Source: Symsagittifera roscoffensis (taxonomy: Eukaryota > Xenacoelomorpha > Acoela > Convolutidae). Taken from it: a stretch of 59,262 nt of DNA. The notes under the pieces are model-generated. The model had not been told where the DNA came from, did not search any database, and saw only the letters and a program-made list of their open reading frames with translations. The stretch is from positions 1 to 59,262 of the forward strand of contig NW_026970752.1 of the NCBI RefSeq assembly GCF_963678635.1. Direction: 5' to 3'. Of the stretch, positions 58,501-59,262 are shown one piece after another. Every line of letters begins with the position of its first letter. Position 1 is the first letter of the stretch. A program made the position numbers and the translations under genes.

Positions 58501-59262
58501 TGTATTACGAGCATTTTTTCAAACGAACAAAAATTACGAAATCCTTAGACCTTGTTTTCAAACAGATTTGATTTTTTTTTTGCATTTGTTCCTGAATTTC
58601 TTTTTTGCTTCTTTGCAAGTAAAAAAATTATCATACAATTTTCAATAATAAAAACTGTTTTCAAGCATTTTCCGCAAAATTGAGGTTAAAAAAATTTAAT
58701 CTGAAATTTAATTGCTGAACTAACTTTGTGAACTAACAAAATTTTTCAAAAAAATAGTTTTTTCGTGCAAACATTTCATGTTTTTGTCTATAACCTAGTC
58801 CAAACCCAGTGTTCTCACACAAAAGAAACAAAAAAACAGGAAAAATTTCTGTCTAAACAGAGTTTTCTGATCGTTTTTGTGAAAAAAAAGTTAAATTTTC
58901 CAAAAGATTAGCTACGAATTTTCGAAATTGTCACATACAGGAAACCATACACAAAATAATACTTATCGTTATGTTTTTTTCTACAAAATCCTGTGTGAAA
59001 TTTACTAATTTAACTTAATTTGCTTATCTCAAAAAAAAATTAATTTGCAAATTTGTCTTGTCATACAATCCGTTTGTGCCAAAAATGTTAGTCACGCAAC
59101 TTCATTAACCAAAAAATTTTAATCTTACAATTCCAAATATGAAAAAAAGTGCTATGGATTTTTTATGGAACAGTATGGATATGTATGATAATTAATTTTT
59201 TCATTGCTCGGAAACTTGTCCAGCTTCCGAGCCCCTCATCATAGTGCAACAAAAACCAACCT
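58501..59262. other. AT-rich intergenic DNA to window end
   Basis: No ORF, RNA gene or repeat identified. Confidence 0.4.

Overview
Organism. The window is AT-rich nuclear DNA of an animal, most likely an invertebrate. The evidence is a multi-exon ABCG-type transporter with GT-AG introns, short host introns, a FLYWCH/MULE transposase relic, relics of Ty3/gypsy and BEL/Pao retroelements, several short dispersed repeat families and a long tetranucleotide microsatellite. The sequence alone does not give the species or phylum.

Region 1 (1-22 kb). A small host gene of unknown function (gene A) carries an essentially full-length 18,913-bp LTR retroelement (1095-20007, plus strand). Its two 410-bp LTRs look identical by eye, and it is flanked by the 4-bp target duplication ATTT (1091-1094 and 20008-20011). 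The insertion sits inside a host intron that was only 82 nt long, 18 nt before its 3' splice site. The element carries a primer-binding site, a long structured leader, two small leader ORFs and a 2,740-codon Gag-Pol frame of Ty3/gypsy type (capsid, CCHC knuckle, Asn/Arg/Ser/Tyr-rich tract, protease, RT, RNase H, HHCC/DDE integrase, GPY motif). An unusual accessory block follows. It has two tiny membrane proteins, a 378-codon frame with no Met codon, a retroviral-type envelope glycoprotein with signal peptide, transmembrane segments and a PTAP motif in its tail, and an unrecognised 599-aa protein. Neighbouring ORFs in this block overlap or nearly touch; envelope and the 599-aa ORF share an ATGA stop/start. 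A textbook intron (donor CAG/GTAAGT, branch point TACTAAC) begins 3 nt after the last ORF. ORF1, gag-pol and env each contain one in-frame stop, so this copy looks defective unless the stops are read through. Just downstream, gene B (21535-21966) appears to be a diverged paralogue of gene A.

Region 2 (22-41 kb). No intact host gene is visible. The DNA is a graveyard of decayed elements: a PIF1-like helicase relic, a gypsy RT relic, a BEL/Pao gag-protease relic, short inverted-repeat elements, tRNA-like remnants, a roughly 370-bp direct repeat and a perfect 36-bp-arm palindrome.

Region 3 (41-47 kb). One complete minus-strand ABCG2-like half-transporter gene has four exons and 674 codons with all ABC motifs intact. 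Its first intron holds a hAT-like short element with a very G-rich run.

Region 4 (47-59 kb). This part holds a FLYWCH-MULE transposase relic, a roughly 270-bp ATGT microsatellite, another gypsy gag-pol relic, diverged tandem duplications, a 48-aa minus-strand ORF and a Thr/Pro-rich mucin-like exon with a 30-bp minisatellite.

How the parts relate. The retroelement is the one system with multiple co-acting genes: its ORFs would supply replication, integration and possibly cell-to-cell transfer. The end of its LTR may also supply the branch point needed to splice the host intron it enlarged to about 19 kb.
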